Positions 11,654 to 23,489 are shown, counted from the stretch's first letter. The stretch is DNA of 64,000 bases from Acanthacorydalis orientalis (GCA_034766995.1 CM068315.1:15861510-15925509); one strand, 5' to 3'. Notes: generated by a model from the sequence alone, not told the origin. Program-made: numbers and translations.

Positions 11654-11716
<63 letters not shown>
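11654..11716. repeat. (TA)n tract at the 3' edge of RTE fragment 1
   Basis: About 31 TA units follow directly on the LINE 3' end. RTE-type LINEs often end in short tandem tails, and this tract may be that tail expanded. Confidence 0.95.
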
Positions 11717-11799
11717 TGATTAGTAGAATCTGAATGAATATAATGTGTTCATATAATCTACTACACAAACACACATAAAGAGTACAGAAGAAAAAAAAC

Positions 11800-12090
11800 A
11801 TGAAAGCGGCTTACAAAGAGAACGATCTATAAAACCATATTAATAATCGATCAAACTGTAGCATCCATAACAGTATCGAGTTACTGGAGCGGTTACGATG
11901 AGTCACATTATCTGTATGGCTGCAGGTAATCACTTGTCGTGCGACATTTAACGCAGATGATGTAGCAGGAGACGACTTCTTGTCACTGACACGGTTTCAC
12001 TCTCTTGACACTTGTGTGCTGCAATGTCGCCCGTATGATTTATAAATGGACGGTGATAGAGTCGATGCCGTGGAAAGAAATTTATGACAC
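11800..12090. other. GC-richer island, possible conserved non-coding element
   Basis: About 290 bp of mixed-composition, non-repetitive DNA directly after the LINE/(TA)n block, with no long open frame. No transposon motif was seen. Confidence 0.4.
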
Positions 12091-12339
12091 TGTTTTCAGT
12101 AATTAGACTAGATGTAAGTCAAGCAAGAAGAGGTTTGTACGATTATTTAATAAATTATAAGATCAGTCAGTCGAGCTGATTTTTGAAATGTGGATACCGA
12201 GAACGGGTTGTACGTTTATAGAAGGTTATTATTTTTGAAATAATTTAATTATATTCTGTATACTGTATTGTATTTGTTTTATTGACATAATTAGAAAACT
12301 AAATATATAAAGTTTTCAATTATACTTGTTGAAATTTTA

Positions 12340-12475
12340 ACGGAATTCACTTTCACAAGTGATTTTTCTCGCCCTATTTTTCTGATTAAAAAGTTAGATG
12401 ACTGATTATTGATTTTACTCATTTTGAATGCGATTTCAATAACCTCAAAGCGCTAAAGATACAGAAATTACAGAA
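12340..12475 (+). repeat. FB foldback family, one diverged arm
   Basis: Contains GGAATTCACTTTCACAAGTG, a diverged middle with TGATTATTGATTTTACTCA, and CCTCAAAGCGCTAAAGATAC. Confidence 0.5.
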
Positions 12476-12479
12476 TAAA

Positions 12480-13265
12480 CACATTGCTTGTGATTATTCT
12501 TCTGATCCTATTGATGTAATTATCCTGGAGGACGTTGTCTTTTTGAATTACTCAAGTTTATGTCTTCTACTTTGTCATCTAATAGATTTACATTTATTTA
12601 ATTATATCTGAATATAACAAATATAATTAGTTATTGGAAACTATTAATCAAAAAATATTACATTCAGGTATCTTTTCCTTCTTCTGTACTTGCCTTCAAC
12701 AAGAAACTGAAGTGGAGAATATGAAACATATAATTTGGTTTATTTTAAAGAAATCCTTTCCCGGTTTGTCCTAAACAGGCGAGTTCTTCATTATTAAAAG
12801 AATTGTAATGATTAGATACCTACAAATTTACAATTAATTTATATTTTGGATTTATTTTTTATATGTCCAAGATTTGAGAATTCTAATTTTTGTATTTTAA
12901 CATATTATTATGAAGAGTGTTTCATTTGTCTTTGGTTATATAATCAAAAAGAGGCGAAATACAGCAATAACTCAGTTGATATGCCATCAGGATTTATCTT
13001 GTTTGGTTGTGTTCAGCCACCTTAATTGTAACTTATCTGCATTTGTTTATGTTTCTATCTTCAGATAGCTTATATTCTGATTATTTTGTCAAGACTGTAA
13101 TAATAGAAAATTGATCTTAATTCTTTGACTTTCTCTATCTTTTGTCTATAAATTAATATTAGATATAGATACGTTTTATTATACAACACAGAGGAGAATC
13201 GAACACATTGTTGTAGGAGTGTAGGTACTCATATGATATAAAAGGATACTACTACCACGACAATA
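12480..13265. other. AT-rich intergenic DNA
   Basis: No gene was recognised. Mixed AT-rich unique sequence without clear repeat structure. Confidence 0.35.
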
Positions 13266-13269
13266 TGAC

Positions 13270-13545
13270 AATCAAAATGATCAAAAATCAATTTATTAAA
13301 CATTTTTGATCAAAAGTCTGTATCGTTTTTTTTTTGTAGAGTGACAATTCATTTATGAAAATACAAAATTATCAATCTGTATTTATTTTTTCGAACTAAT
13401 TATGTTTTACTCCACAGAACACAAAAAAAATATTTTAATCAAAAATGTTCAATAAATCATTATTTATTGTTTATTATGTGCATTTCGATGACGATGTGTA
13501 TTAACATTTCAGAGCGCCAAGGTGCAGAAAAATCTTATTTTTGTG
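13270..13545. repeat. FB foldback family, arms in reversed order
   Basis: The minus-sense arm comes first (AATGATCAAAAATCAATTTA, TTAAACATTTTTGATCAAAA). A plus-sense arm follows (TTTTACTCCACAGAACACAA, AAATGTTCAATAAATCATTA, GTGCATTTCGATGACGATG, TTTCAGAGCGCCAAGGTGCA). The order is the reverse of the 2.1 kb copy, so this is two neighbouring half-copies or an inverted centre. Confidence 0.65.
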
Positions 13546-13571
13546 GTCAGGTTTTGTGTAGATAAGAGAGA

Positions 13572-13577
<6 letters not shown>

Positions 13578-13606
<29 letters not shown>
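13578..13606. repeat. (TA)n microsatellite
   Basis: About 14 TA units just right of an FB copy. Confidence 0.9.
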
Positions 13607-13608
<2 letters not shown>

Positions 13609-13609
13609 A

Positions 13610-14084
13610 ATTTTTATTACAATTATTATCTCAAATTTTAACGTCATAAGAGCGAAAAACTAAAACTGTGCAGGTAGTTTTTTACACACATAACCATTTG
13701 TACATTGACACCCTACATTTATGAACAGAAAAACATACTTAAACGGAATATAAGAAATGCAAATCGTAACCAGTACGTAGACCGCAAACCACAAGAATGT
13801 TTAAAATAAACATAGGTTTGTTAGACAGTTAAACAAGATAAATTCGCGCATTACACGGCTCGTCCAATAAAAATGACAGTTTAACAGTAGCGAAATACCT
13901 TTGTGTAACCATATCATTCTGTCATAAAAGTGATACGATTCACGAAATTAAATATTGTTTTCGAAATTGGATTGAGCATGTGTCATGTTTCGTGACTTGT
14001 GTTCCGTTTGTACTCGCACGCTTATTTATATTACACACGTGGAAATACAGAGTGCAATAAAAAGTTGAAATTGAATACGGATTT
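13610..14084. other. Intergenic DNA, slightly GC-richer at 13830-14050
   Basis: Unique-looking sequence without a long open frame. No gene recognised. Confidence 0.35.
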
Positions 14085-14300
14085 TGTCACAGTACTGTTC
14101 TGACAGACACTGGCCAAATTCATGTTTACAAATGAATTTTTGTATTCAGTCCACAAATCATAATAAAATGTATTAATAATAATTTATTGAACAATTAGTA
14201 ATAATTTATTTATCAATAATATTTTATTTAACATTTTTGAGCAAAAAAATGTAGTTTATGGATTGAACTCAGAAAATATTCATTTGTAAAAGTATGGATG
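14085..14300. repeat. FB foldback family, both outer arms with a collapsed centre
   Basis: The outer terminus is visible (GTCACAGTACTGTTCTGA), then TTTACAAATGAATTTTTGTA and CCACAAATCATAATAAAATG. The opposing arm has TTTATTTAACATTTTTGAGC and AAATATTCATTTGTAAAAGT. Confidence 0.6.
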
Positions 14301-14617
14301 GGCGTTTTTATTTCATTTCCTACCGAATTAAATTATATTTGATTTATTTATTGATATTTTCGGTTCATTTATATGAAAATGAATTTAGTCATAGTGATCA
14401 TCATCAATATCAGCCATTTTCGATTCACTGTTGGATCGAGATCACTTCCAAAACGTACTACTTCAAACGATTCAGTGTCTCTCTTTTCCACAAAGTTTCA
14501 ATAAATTTTCTTATGTACTTATCTCATATGTTCATTGACATCTTTGTATTTCTTGGTTCTCAATCAATAATTTTTCATGTGGATCGGTTGTATTTTTTTC
14601 TTAAGTACACACACACA

Positions 14618-14800
<183 letters not shown>

Positions 14801-14805
14801 CTGAA

Positions 14806-15727
14806 TTAACACTATACAGGCCAGCAAGTTGAGCGAGTAAATTTTATCAGTACCGGCAATTTTTTTTAGTATTGACAACGAATTATTTTTCTCTAAATTC
14901 ATAATTTTTTGTGATGTACGCAAAAGAAGTCAATAAATATGAATTTATATATTCTGTAAATATTAATAAAATAGAATAAGTCTAGGTATAAAAATAAGTT
15001 TAGAATCCAGAAGTTCGAAACTTTTGTGTACTAAAAAAAAATGAAATAAAAAGTCAGAAAGAAATTATTTTGTAAATACATATACATATTTAGTATTTTA
15101 TTTTTCAAAAGTAAGATTCAAAACATTTTCGTACATGTAAGGGTGTTTTACGAAATTTACACATATACATTACGTTTTTTTTTTATTTACATAGCAAACT
15201 TTACACCTCATTCTTTGGAGTTTTCCTATTTCCGATATTTTCCCTATGCTGTGACGTTTCATATCACCAGAAAGTCTTTGTAGTGAGTCACAATGTGCAG
15301 TGCGAGATGTTGAAGTTGTTTCATGGTGAACTTCTGCAATCTCTTGAGTATCTGATGTATTTCCTATCCATACTTTTGACAGATTTAGTAAAAAAATCGT
15401 GACAATTCAGTTTATTGTTAGATGTGACATTCAGATTTTCGTAAAGCCTAAATGAGTTAAAGAAATCACAGTTGATTAAATAGAGAGTAACTTTTTTCGC
15501 TCATTTTCTCGTAGGGATTTTTAGCATACGAATCGCATATGTCACTCTAAACCCACTATTACACATTAGAATTTATTCTTGCGAGAGAATAGTATGACAT
15601 TTTTATGTTGTTGCGTTTTTATATTATTTTTAACATTAGAATCGCAAATTGACACAAAAGTTCGTCAACGGTTAACGATAGTATTACAAATAATGCATAA
15701 GTGTGTCATCGGTCTGTAAAGTGTTAA
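14806..15727 (-). mobile_element. piggyBac-like element, family P1, copy 1 (internally deleted)
   Basis: Both ends are exact TTAA (14806-14809 and 15724-15727) followed inward by matching inverted repeats (CACTATACAGGCC on the left; CACTTTACAGACCGATG read inward from the right). Between about 15080 and 15420 the minus strand reads like the piggyBac C-terminus: SRTAHCDSLQRLSGDMKRH, then a Cys-rich tail KLQRMRCKVCYVNKKKT, YMCKFRKTPLHVRKCFESYF, with stops. The catalytic core is missing. TTAA target sites and a C-terminal Cys-rich domain are hallmarks of this superfamily. The element sits inside a Tc1-like 3' end (15728-15871). Confidence 0.85.
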
Positions 15728-15870
15728 TATTTGAAATCATGTAATGATGAAATAACTTATTTTTATATAGAATATTCAAAAAAGAAAGAATAAAAAGATT
15801 CAGATTTAATGGTATGCATGTGATTTTTAATTGATAGCTTTTTCGTTTAAGAATAGGACTGGAAGTGAGA

Positions 15871-15871
<1 letters not shown>
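15728..15871 (+). mobile_element. Tc1-like element (T1), 3' end of a second copy
   Basis: Matches the last 150 bases of the Tc1-like element at 16479-17389: TATTTGAAATCATGTAATG, AGAATATTC, GATTCAGATTTAATGG, GATTTTTAA, AAGAATAGGACTGG. It ends at the first TA of a (TA)n tract, exactly as the complete copy does. The P1 piggyBac element occupies its left side, so the piggyBac arrived later. Confidence 0.75.
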
Positions 15872-15929
<58 letters not shown>

Positions 15930-15930
15930 T
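15872..15930. repeat. (TA)n tract starting at a Tc1-like terminus
   Basis: About 25 TA units with a TACATATATATG end. It begins where the Tc1 TA target duplication would lie. Confidence 0.95.
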
Positions 15931-15934
15931 ATGC

Positions 15935-16290
15935 AAATACCCGAACCGTTACGAATAAGTTTAATCAAAACATGCCGTTCGTTCGGCTCATAATTCTCCT
16001 CGCCACCTACACTGCCCCCTGCTGGAGGAAGCGACCAAAAGATTTATTTTCCGACCAATGAAACATCGCCTATTTATACCTGAACAATGCGTTTTAGTTA
16101 TTGTGGCCCGAGAGCATTGTAGTAACCGACTGCTGGCCGTAAACGCGGCATGCATATTGCCGGGCGCTGCCGCATGACAAATTTGTACAACGCCGCGGCT
16201 ATCGAAGATGATGTATAAGTCAACGAGGAGCCGTCGCGTTTTTTTTTCCCACTCATCCGTCCTTTTTTCACCTCTTCTTCATGGTAATGT
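15935..16290. other. GC-rich island, strong candidate conserved non-coding element
   Basis: The GC-richest stretch in the left half, with several CpG-containing words (GCCGTAAACGCGGCATGC, GCCGGGCGCTGCCGCATGAC). Short open frames run into it but none shows a domain. Its unique, non-repetitive sequence within transposon-rich AT DNA suggests selection. Function is unknown. Confidence 0.5.
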
Positions 16291-16478
16291 ACGCAATCGT
16301 GAAAAATATGTGCGAGTGTACATAATAAGTCATCTTGATGAAGTGTGGTTTATGTCTTCATTAAATGATGCGTTGTATCCGAAATGAATCTTTTCAGATT
16401 CTTGTGATTTTCTTTCATCGATTCTTGCTCACAATGAATTCATAATTAAAACGTTTATTTATCTTTTATGTGCTGATA

Positions 16479-17389
16479 TACAGTTACTCCCAGTCGTATT
16501 TATACACTAGAAAGATATGAATTATAAAGGAAATGCAATTGATATTTATATTCGTTCTTTTCTTATAGTTCTATGAAATAATCTATTGATAAACAAATGG
16601 TTTGGAGAAAATCCGATGAAGGTTTCTATATACAAAATCTTCAGCTTACTGTAAAATACAACCGTGGATCAGTATGGTGTGGGAATGTTTTATCGCTTTT
16701 TATATTGGAAAACTTTGTTTTATGGACAGAATTATACACAAATTGAAACGAATCAATATTTCAAACAAAAATTTGAAGTACAATGCTATCTATTTGAGAA
16801 TCCCAGGTTATTTTATTTTCTATTAATATAATTGTCTCAAACATAGGGCTCATATAGCTCGAAAATGGCTTTTATACAATAGTTTCCAAGTTATGGAAAC
16901 GGCTACTAAATTATCTGCCATTAACCCAGTTGAAAGTTTGTGAGCAGAACTTAAATATAGAATATAGAAGTATTAAATTACATGCAGCTATAAATTGAAA
17001 AACAGACTGGATGGAAGTGGGTAAATATCAGCTCTGATACTTAAAAAGTTATTAGTGGAATTAATTTTAATTAGGTTAACTGGAGTAATTAGAAGTGAAG
17101 CCTTCCTAACAAAATATTAGTCATAATATTTTTTCACAGTTGTAAACTTTATGACATGTATTATTATGTAAAACTCGTTCCGCACGATTGTGAATGTATG
17201 AGGATTTATTTGTCATTTTTTTTGCTGTGATTATTAAATGAATGTTTGAAATTGTGTAACGTTTAAAGTAATTTGTTGTTAGAAAGAATATTTTTTAAAA
17301 AATGAATACAAATATTCAGATTTAATAGCGTGTATGCGATTTTTAAATCATGGGTTTCTCGTGTATGAATAGGACTGGGAGTATCTGTA
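16479..17389 (+). mobile_element. Tc1-like element (T1) with both inverted repeats, transposase pseudogene
   Basis: 911 bp bounded by TA (16479-16480 and 17388-17389) with matching ends: CAGTTACTCCCAGTCGTATT on the left and CAGATACTCCCAGTCCTATT read inward from the right. The interior reads as a decayed C-terminal half of a Tc1 transposase: VWRKSDEGFYIQNL (cf. WRK..E...KN), a SVWCGNVLS block, then KHRAHIARKWLL, AINPVESL, a stop in place of W, and AELKYRI. HRAHIARKWLL and NPVESL correspond to the DNDPKHT.../NPIENLW region just before the last catalytic acidic residue. The N-terminal HTH part is deleted. The right end opens directly into (TA)n. Confidence 0.85.
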
Positions 17390-17419
17390 TATATATATAT
17401 ATATATATACTGACATATA

Positions 17420-17482
<63 letters not shown>
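17390..17482. repeat. (TA)n tract between the Tc1-like terminus and RTE fragment 2
   Basis: TA units with two short interruptions (ACTGACATATATGTACAT). It connects the Tc1 end at 17389 to the LINE start at 17483 with no other sequence. Confidence 0.95.
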
Positions 17483-17484
<2 letters not shown>

Positions 17485-18312
17485 TCGCTCGACTGGAAGG
17501 ACAAAGGAATCGAAATAAAAGGCGAAAGACTGTCACCTCCGGTTTGCTGTTGATGTCGTTATCTTCGCAAATACTTCGGAAAAGCTACAAAAGAGGATAG
17601 AATAATTAGATGATGCCAGTATTTTAGGCCAAGAAATTGGCTTAAACGTAAACCATGCCAAAACAAAAGTGTTATTCAATGCGTTTGTCTGCCTGAAGAA
17701 AATTGAAATAAAAGGAACAGACATAGAAGAAGTTATAAAGTATGTTTATCTAGGCCAGCTTATTAGTAAAGATTGATCATTCATTAAAGAAGGCAACAGG
17801 AGAATGAAAATGCGATGGAGCGCATTTGGACGAAACGCCTTGATATTTAAATTAACAATCCTACTGTGTTTGAAGAAAAAAGTATTTGATCAATGTACAC
17901 TATCCGTTATTACCTACGCCAGCGTAATATGGGTGCTTAATGCCAAAATCATCGAGAGACTCTAAACAATACAGAGAAGTATGGAAAGATGCATGGTGGC
18001 AATAACAAGAGAAAGGAAAAGAATAAAATGAATACGAAAACAGATAGAAGTCATAGATGTAATAAGAAGAATAGTCTGAAATGAAAATGGGCGGGGCATG
18101 TTGCAATGAGAGAAGACAACCGGTGAACAACAGAAATTTATAACTGGGTACTAAGGAATATAAAAAGACAATGAAAGAGACCGTCAACCGGTTGATAAGG
18201 AAATTAAAAATTATATTGTAAACCAGTGGAAAAGAGAGGCATTCAATCGTACCAAATGGAAAATCATGGAAGAAACCTTTGTCCAGCCGTGGATTAACAG
18301 AGGCTGCTGCTG

Positions 18313-18316
<4 letters not shown>
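17483..18316 (+). mobile_element. RTE-like LINE, 5'-truncated 3' fragment, copy 2 (pseudogene)
   Basis: 834 bp. From 17531 one frame runs for about 570 nt with only about six stops: [12 protein letters not shown] (the FADD box with the first Asp changed to Val), LQKRIE, GLNVNHAKTKVLFNAF, KYVYLGQLIS, MKMRWSAFGRNALIF, KVFDQCTLSVITYASVIWVL, RSMERCMVAITRERK, IRKQIEVIDVIRRIV. After a frame change come KWAGHVAMREDNR, then RTKWKIMEETFVQPWINR before a stop and (TA)n. The motif order (FxDD, Y.GA..W, R.ME, KWAGH, W tail) fits RTE-clade endonuclease-reverse transcriptases. The 5' start is the same nucleotide as in copy 1. Confidence 0.85.
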
Positions 18317-18374
<58 letters not shown>

Positions 18375-18376
18375 GT
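18317..18376. repeat. (TA)n tract at the 3' edge of RTE fragment 2
   Basis: About 29 TA units directly after the LINE 3' end, parallel to the tract at 11654. Confidence 0.95.
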
Positions 18377-18687
18377 ATACGTGTCTAAGTATGTATCTTC
18401 GTATTTAAAAATATTCTAATATATTTAAACAAGACGATAACAGATTAATTCAAACCGTATTTAAACAAACATAAAATTGAAACATGTAGAAGTTAAATAA
18501 ATATTTTCTTAATCTCCTACAAGATTCAAACATAGAATAGAGCATCTCTAGGTTGTGAATGATGATGTATTTTTTTATCGTATCTTTTTCGATAGACTGT
18601 CCTTATATTTGATATCAGTACCGTATAAAATATTTATACATGTGGTTTTCAATCAAGTTATTTGTTAATGTAAGTTGTAAGAATGTC

Positions 18688-18693
<6 letters not shown>

Positions 18694-18728
<35 letters not shown>
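18694..18728. repeat. (TA)n microsatellite
   Basis: About 17 TA units. Confidence 0.9.
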
Positions 18729-18730
<2 letters not shown>

Positions 18731-18769
18731 AAGTATTTTACAGGAGACAACAAGAAATCAATTTGTGAG

Positions 18770-19290
18770 ATTACATCAAAGAGCAAGGTTGAAAATACAT
18801 GTTTGACATCGTTTATAACGAACATACATTGTTAGATTTCAACCACAAATTTACATTGTGGTCGATTGTGTATGATACCTGGTTAGTAACTAGCCACTAA
18901 ATTTGTCTAGTTTAATGTAGTCTGTAAAGACATACTGACCGCACGCCTATAAAACGATTGTGTGGATTCAGTATTCCAATAAATAATCGGTTATGAGCAC
19001 AATGTTTGTTTTATCGTTACATCTGTTCTTTTTCTCTCCGAAAAAAAGTACACACGTACGAATTAACCGTTCTTGTCGCGGATTGAATAAAATGAAAATC
19101 CGAGTTGACGGTTCTTGATGAATATGACTGATGATCTGTACGTACGATATTTCCAAATCGTGATCTTGTTTACTAATCCGATAATTAAACGTCAACGTTT
19201 AATTGAATAAAATTTATAGCATTGTTTCGTTCGAAGAAATTCATAAACGATTTCTGTGAAACGGTCGTCAGAAATGACTAAACAAACCAC
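18770..19290. other. Mixed-composition island, no gene identified
   Basis: Moderately GC-richer, non-repetitive DNA. A 75-codon minus-strand frame (18968-19195) has no recognised domain. CCTATAAAACG at 18949 resembles a TATA-box context, but no initiator or coding region could be tied to it. Confidence 0.35.
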
Positions 19291-19299
19291 ATAAATTAT

Positions 19300-20380
19300 T
19301 TTATAAGAGTAGTTTTAAGAAATTGCTGAGTACGTTCTTTTTTTAGAGGAAAATAATTACATGATTGGAAATGGTATCTCATCGAAAACTTGACATTAAA
19401 TTATAGGATATACTCCTTTCTGTATAATTTGACTGTCTTTGTCGATTTTAATTTATCTTAACAATACCTATGATCGATGTGTTCGAGTGAAGTCGTCTAG
19501 AGGTACTTAAACCCCTAACAAATATTTTAAATACTAAATTATTATTTAATATTACAAATAAATTATATATTCTTTGTCGTTGTAGAAAATTGAGTTTAAT
19601 TTTTTTTATATAAATTAATCAATTTAATACCTAGCTAAAATTCATAAAAATGGTCAGAAATGCTTCAGTAATTTGTATATTTTTTAGAATAAAAAAAAAC
19701 ACTTCCAACTTTAGAAATATGTATGATATATAAACATTTCCCTTTCTGTTTCTATTTAAATCTTACATGTTATTAAATATGTTGTGAAAACAAACAAATT
19801 CTAAACCGAAAATATATGTACAAATAATTTAAAAAATGATAGATTGTTTATATTTATAAAATTATATGATATTGAGTTTCCTTTCATTTTTTCAGTCAAA
19901 AAAATGTATTATCAATATTTTCATAATTTATTTTAAGAATAAAGTATTTCAAAAATGTGAATACTGTGAGAAAAATAGTTTCTAGAAAAACAGGTTCGAT
20001 TATATTAATTTTTCTTTACTTTCTATTATTTATTTCACTTTTATTGCATTTATTGAGACAAACTTGTCATTGTTTTAATCATTTAATTTAAATAATCTAG
20101 AAAACTGATTTGAAGAAGATATGTAGCCAAGAAATCTATTTCCTGCTTGATTATACTAGGATTATCCAACGATTCTGTAAATTATTTTAGTTTTCAAATT
20201 AAAAAGAATCGTTTTATAGACTGTTTTCAAAGTATCAAGTGAGTTTCATAGTACTGAAACAATATAAAAATTGGAGTTTAAAATGTATAAAAGGGACAGT
20301 GGGCTGAACATTTAATAACTAAATACATTAATATGTGCAGAAATATAAATGAAATACAGTTCTGACATTGTAGTTAAAAA
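19300..20380. other. AT-rich intergenic DNA
   Basis: Very AT-rich, with long A/T runs. No gene, transposon end or rRNA block was recognised. Confidence 0.4.
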
Positions 20381-20384
20381 GACT

Positions 20385-20660
20385 TTCACAAATTAATTTT
20401 ATTTCATCCCACAAACCAAAAACAAAATAGTTTCCATTTATTTTGGTTATTGTTTATGCACATATATGTATATATATATATGCACAATAATACATATATA
20501 TATATATATATACATACGTACATACAATATGTTTACAGTGCCAATGTACAGAAAAATTTCCTTCTACAAGTAAAGGTACAGATATAAATTATTTTATACC
20601 TTGGTACTGTGAAAATAACGCCATCGCCATCGGAATAAGCATAAAATAGAATTCATTCTG
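20385..20660. repeat. FB foldback family interrupted by TA/TG microsatellite
   Basis: The left arm (CACAAATTAATTTTATTTCA, TCCCACAAACCAAAAACAAA, TTATTGTTTATGCACATATA) is interrupted by TA/CATA repeats at 20457-20515. It resumes with GCCAATGTACAGAAAAAT, and the start of the opposite arm follows (ACCTTGGTACTGTGAAAAT, GCCATCGCCATCGGAATAAG). The microsatellite grew inside the TGCATATATG segment of the arm. Confidence 0.65.
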
Positions 20661-20689
20661 AAACTATAGCTTGTTTTTTAGAGAAGTCA

Positions 20690-21290
20690 GTGTTAAAAAT
20701 AATAAAAATTCGATATAAACTTCAAACGATTGTTGTTTACAAACTGAAAATAGGAACAAATATGAAAATATATATATTGTTCATTTAGTCCTTAACTATG
20801 TTGAAAAAATATGAGCACTTTTTAAAATTAAATTTTGTACATAAATTTATATAAAACTTGTGTTCACAACATTTATGAAAGGTAAAAAAATTGTAAAGGT
20901 TTTCAAAAAATTTAAAATGGTTAATCAAGAAAAATATGACTACTTAATAATCAAAATTTCGTTTTCTAAAATAAACAGTTTTTTTTTTGTAAATTAGAGT
21001 TTAAAGATCATCTCACTGACATCATTTTTTTTTTAAAAAAAGCTAGTTTGAATTTATATTTTATAGCGTTAATATATTAAAACATTTTTATATTTAGAAA
21101 AAAATAATAAATTATGCTTTCCGAATGTCTTAGGAAAATTCAACACGAATAATTTATTGTCCCACATGTAATGAAATAACATCAGTTGATTTAGAAAATG
21201 TATATGAATTTTATGTTTTATTATTTAATTTTCATTCTGGGTACTGCCATCCTAAATTTATAGAATTATCTACTAAAAAAATCTGTATAT
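20690..21290. other. AT-rich intergenic DNA
   Basis: Nothing recognised. Confidence 0.35.
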
Positions 21291-21294
21291 ATTT

Positions 21295-21470
21295 TCACAA
21301 GTAAAGTCTTCTCCCACTCTATGAAGTACAAAAAGGAAATTTGCTTATAAATTTTCAATAAATGAATATTAATCTTTTTGATTGTTGCTTATCACTTGAA
21401 AAATGATAAAGTTATCAAAATGTGCATAAATAATAATGAAAAAAGATCAATACTTGAATCTAGCAAATAT
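21295..21470. repeat. FB foldback family, diverged
   Basis: TTTTCACAAGTAAAGTCTTC, TTTTCAATAAATGAATATTA, TTTGATTGTTGCTTATCACT, then the opposite-sense words ATGATAAAGTTATCAAAATG and TGCATAAATAATAATG. Confidence 0.55.
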
Positions 21471-21479
21471 ACCACACGA

Positions 21480-23361
21480 TTGATTTAAAATCATTGCAGA
21501 CTAGACTGCAACTGGTTATATTTGTTTTAATTTTTTATTTTATACTTTTTTCCAAACACATTCAATGAGAATTACTTTTTTCTCAAGAATTCTGAACTAA
21601 TTGTTTGAAAACAATAAACCTTAAATTTACATAACTGATAACTTATTACCGCCATAAAAGGAATGGCTATTTTATTCTTAAATACAAATCTGAACGGTAC
21701 TTTTTTTGTATTAAACATGATTCGAAACGCTATGTTTAATTAATCAACCGACATTTCCATCACTTGAAATAAAAAATCATCTCCCTAGACGATCTTATTT
21801 ATGCATCATTTCATGCTGACCATTTTTAACATAACATACAATTTCTGTATGAAAAAATCATTTAACTAAAATGGTAACGGCTGTCAATGTGTGTACGTAG
21901 GAAGCAGATAATTGAATGAGGAAGGTAGAGTTCGATTCCCAACTGAATTGTATTCTTGATATATTATTGCAAGTGGGCAGAGTCAATAGGGACATTGAAA
22001 TGACGTCAATATAGAAATTACCATTTTTAGAACGTGCGTTGATATCATCGTCGTATTTCTGCCATTGTTTGATATTTTTTCTTCTATATAAAACGGTGTT
22101 CAATTAAACGTGTCTCGTGCATTCCTATGAGTGACTTATGTTATGTTGTGCAATACTTGAATCTTTTTATTGAAGTCCTATATTCTGACACATCTGCCTA
22201 TATTTGCCAAAAAATATTAAGATTTCTTAAGAGGAATCTGAAATAAAAGTATATGTTTGAAGGAAATAATTGAATAATAAATTTGTTAAAAAAATTTAGT
22301 CTTTATAGCTGCATGTTTTTACACCAGTGATCTCTTTGATACGTTGTCTTCTCCAGAAACTGCAGACCTTTATGCTGCAACCAAATATTAAAATGTTTTC
22401 CAACAAAAAGAAGACACAACAAAGTTATTAAAAGATTAATTAACTTTAAAATTAACATATGGTTTTATTTTTTTGAAATTATTAAGTACATAGTAGTTGG
22501 ATTTTTACCAAATAATGTACATTTTCAAGTATATCTAATTGAAGTTTCTTGAATGCGGGCTTATTTGATTATAGCTAAATAAATGCAGACTTCCAACATG
22601 AAAAGGTTCCTCACACCTGAGTTAGATTTTTAAATTGAGCAGATACTGTATATATTTTTTAATTTGGTTTATTTGTAATATATTTATATTGGAAATATAG
22701 CAATCGTTCGTATATAATCAAGCTTGTAAATTAAAGTATTGAAACGATATCTCACATAAAAAAGTTCGAGTACGAAAGAACCGAACCATTAATATATATT
22801 TGTAAAAAATACACACACCTTGCATCTATTCTGTATCTCCGTTGTGACAAGTGTACACCTTATAATGATGTCCCATTTTTCTCCGCAACACAGACGATGG
22901 AATTTTATAGCATCGGTAAATAAATCTACGGCCGAAAATAAAAATATCAAATAATGAACGGCGTACAATAAATATCGTCTGAGTTCGCCGGTGCGTCTTC
23001 GCCAACACCGAAGAATGGTGTCTTCGGTAATGTAACAACTAGCCGTACGTTTATAATTTCTTTTCTAAAATACACGTGAAAAATTATGATACTTTTTCAA
23101 TAACTAACATGGACGTGGCGTGCCGTTAGTTATGGATATTAGTATCGAGATTTACGACGGATCTTACATGTGTATCCAGTAGTGTTATTGGTGTAAACTT
23201 GGTTAAATGATTACGTGTTCATTCTCGCAAACAGTTCTTCGAAGAAATTCACTTCAACGACCTTAATTAGATTTGGTCAGTTTTTCGATTGTCCTTGTTC
23301 AACGATTCAGGATGTTTGAAAAAGTGGTCTCGATGGAATTTCATTTTATGTAGAAACGTTC

Positions 23362-23365
<4 letters not shown>
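21480..23365. other. Intergenic DNA with a GC-richer part at 22800-23290
   Basis: No transposon was identified. The 22826-23038 stretch has a 70-codon minus-strand frame rich in Arg/His with no recognised domain. Its surroundings are GC-richer than average, so it may overlap a conserved non-coding element. The remainder is AT-rich with no signal. Confidence 0.35.
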
Positions 23366-23402
<37 letters not shown>

Positions 23403-23436
23403 CTAAATATACACACACACATACACACACACACTT

Positions 23437-23484
<48 letters not shown>
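23366..23484. repeat. Compound (TA)n-(CA)n-(TA)n microsatellite
   Basis: A TA tract, a 10 bp spacer, CACACA repeats with small interruptions, then another TA tract. The open frame across it is an artefact. Confidence 0.95.
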
Positions 23485-23487
<3 letters not shown>

Positions 23488-23489
23488 AA

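Noticed and set aside
12920..12960. A microRNA-9-like word TCTTTGGTTAT with a small palindrome
   Set aside because: The match covers only about 11 bases and the surrounding sequence does not form a pre-miRNA-length hairpin.
18945..18965. CCTATAAAACG as a TATA box
   Set aside because: TATA-like words are expected by chance in this AT-rich DNA and no coding region follows.
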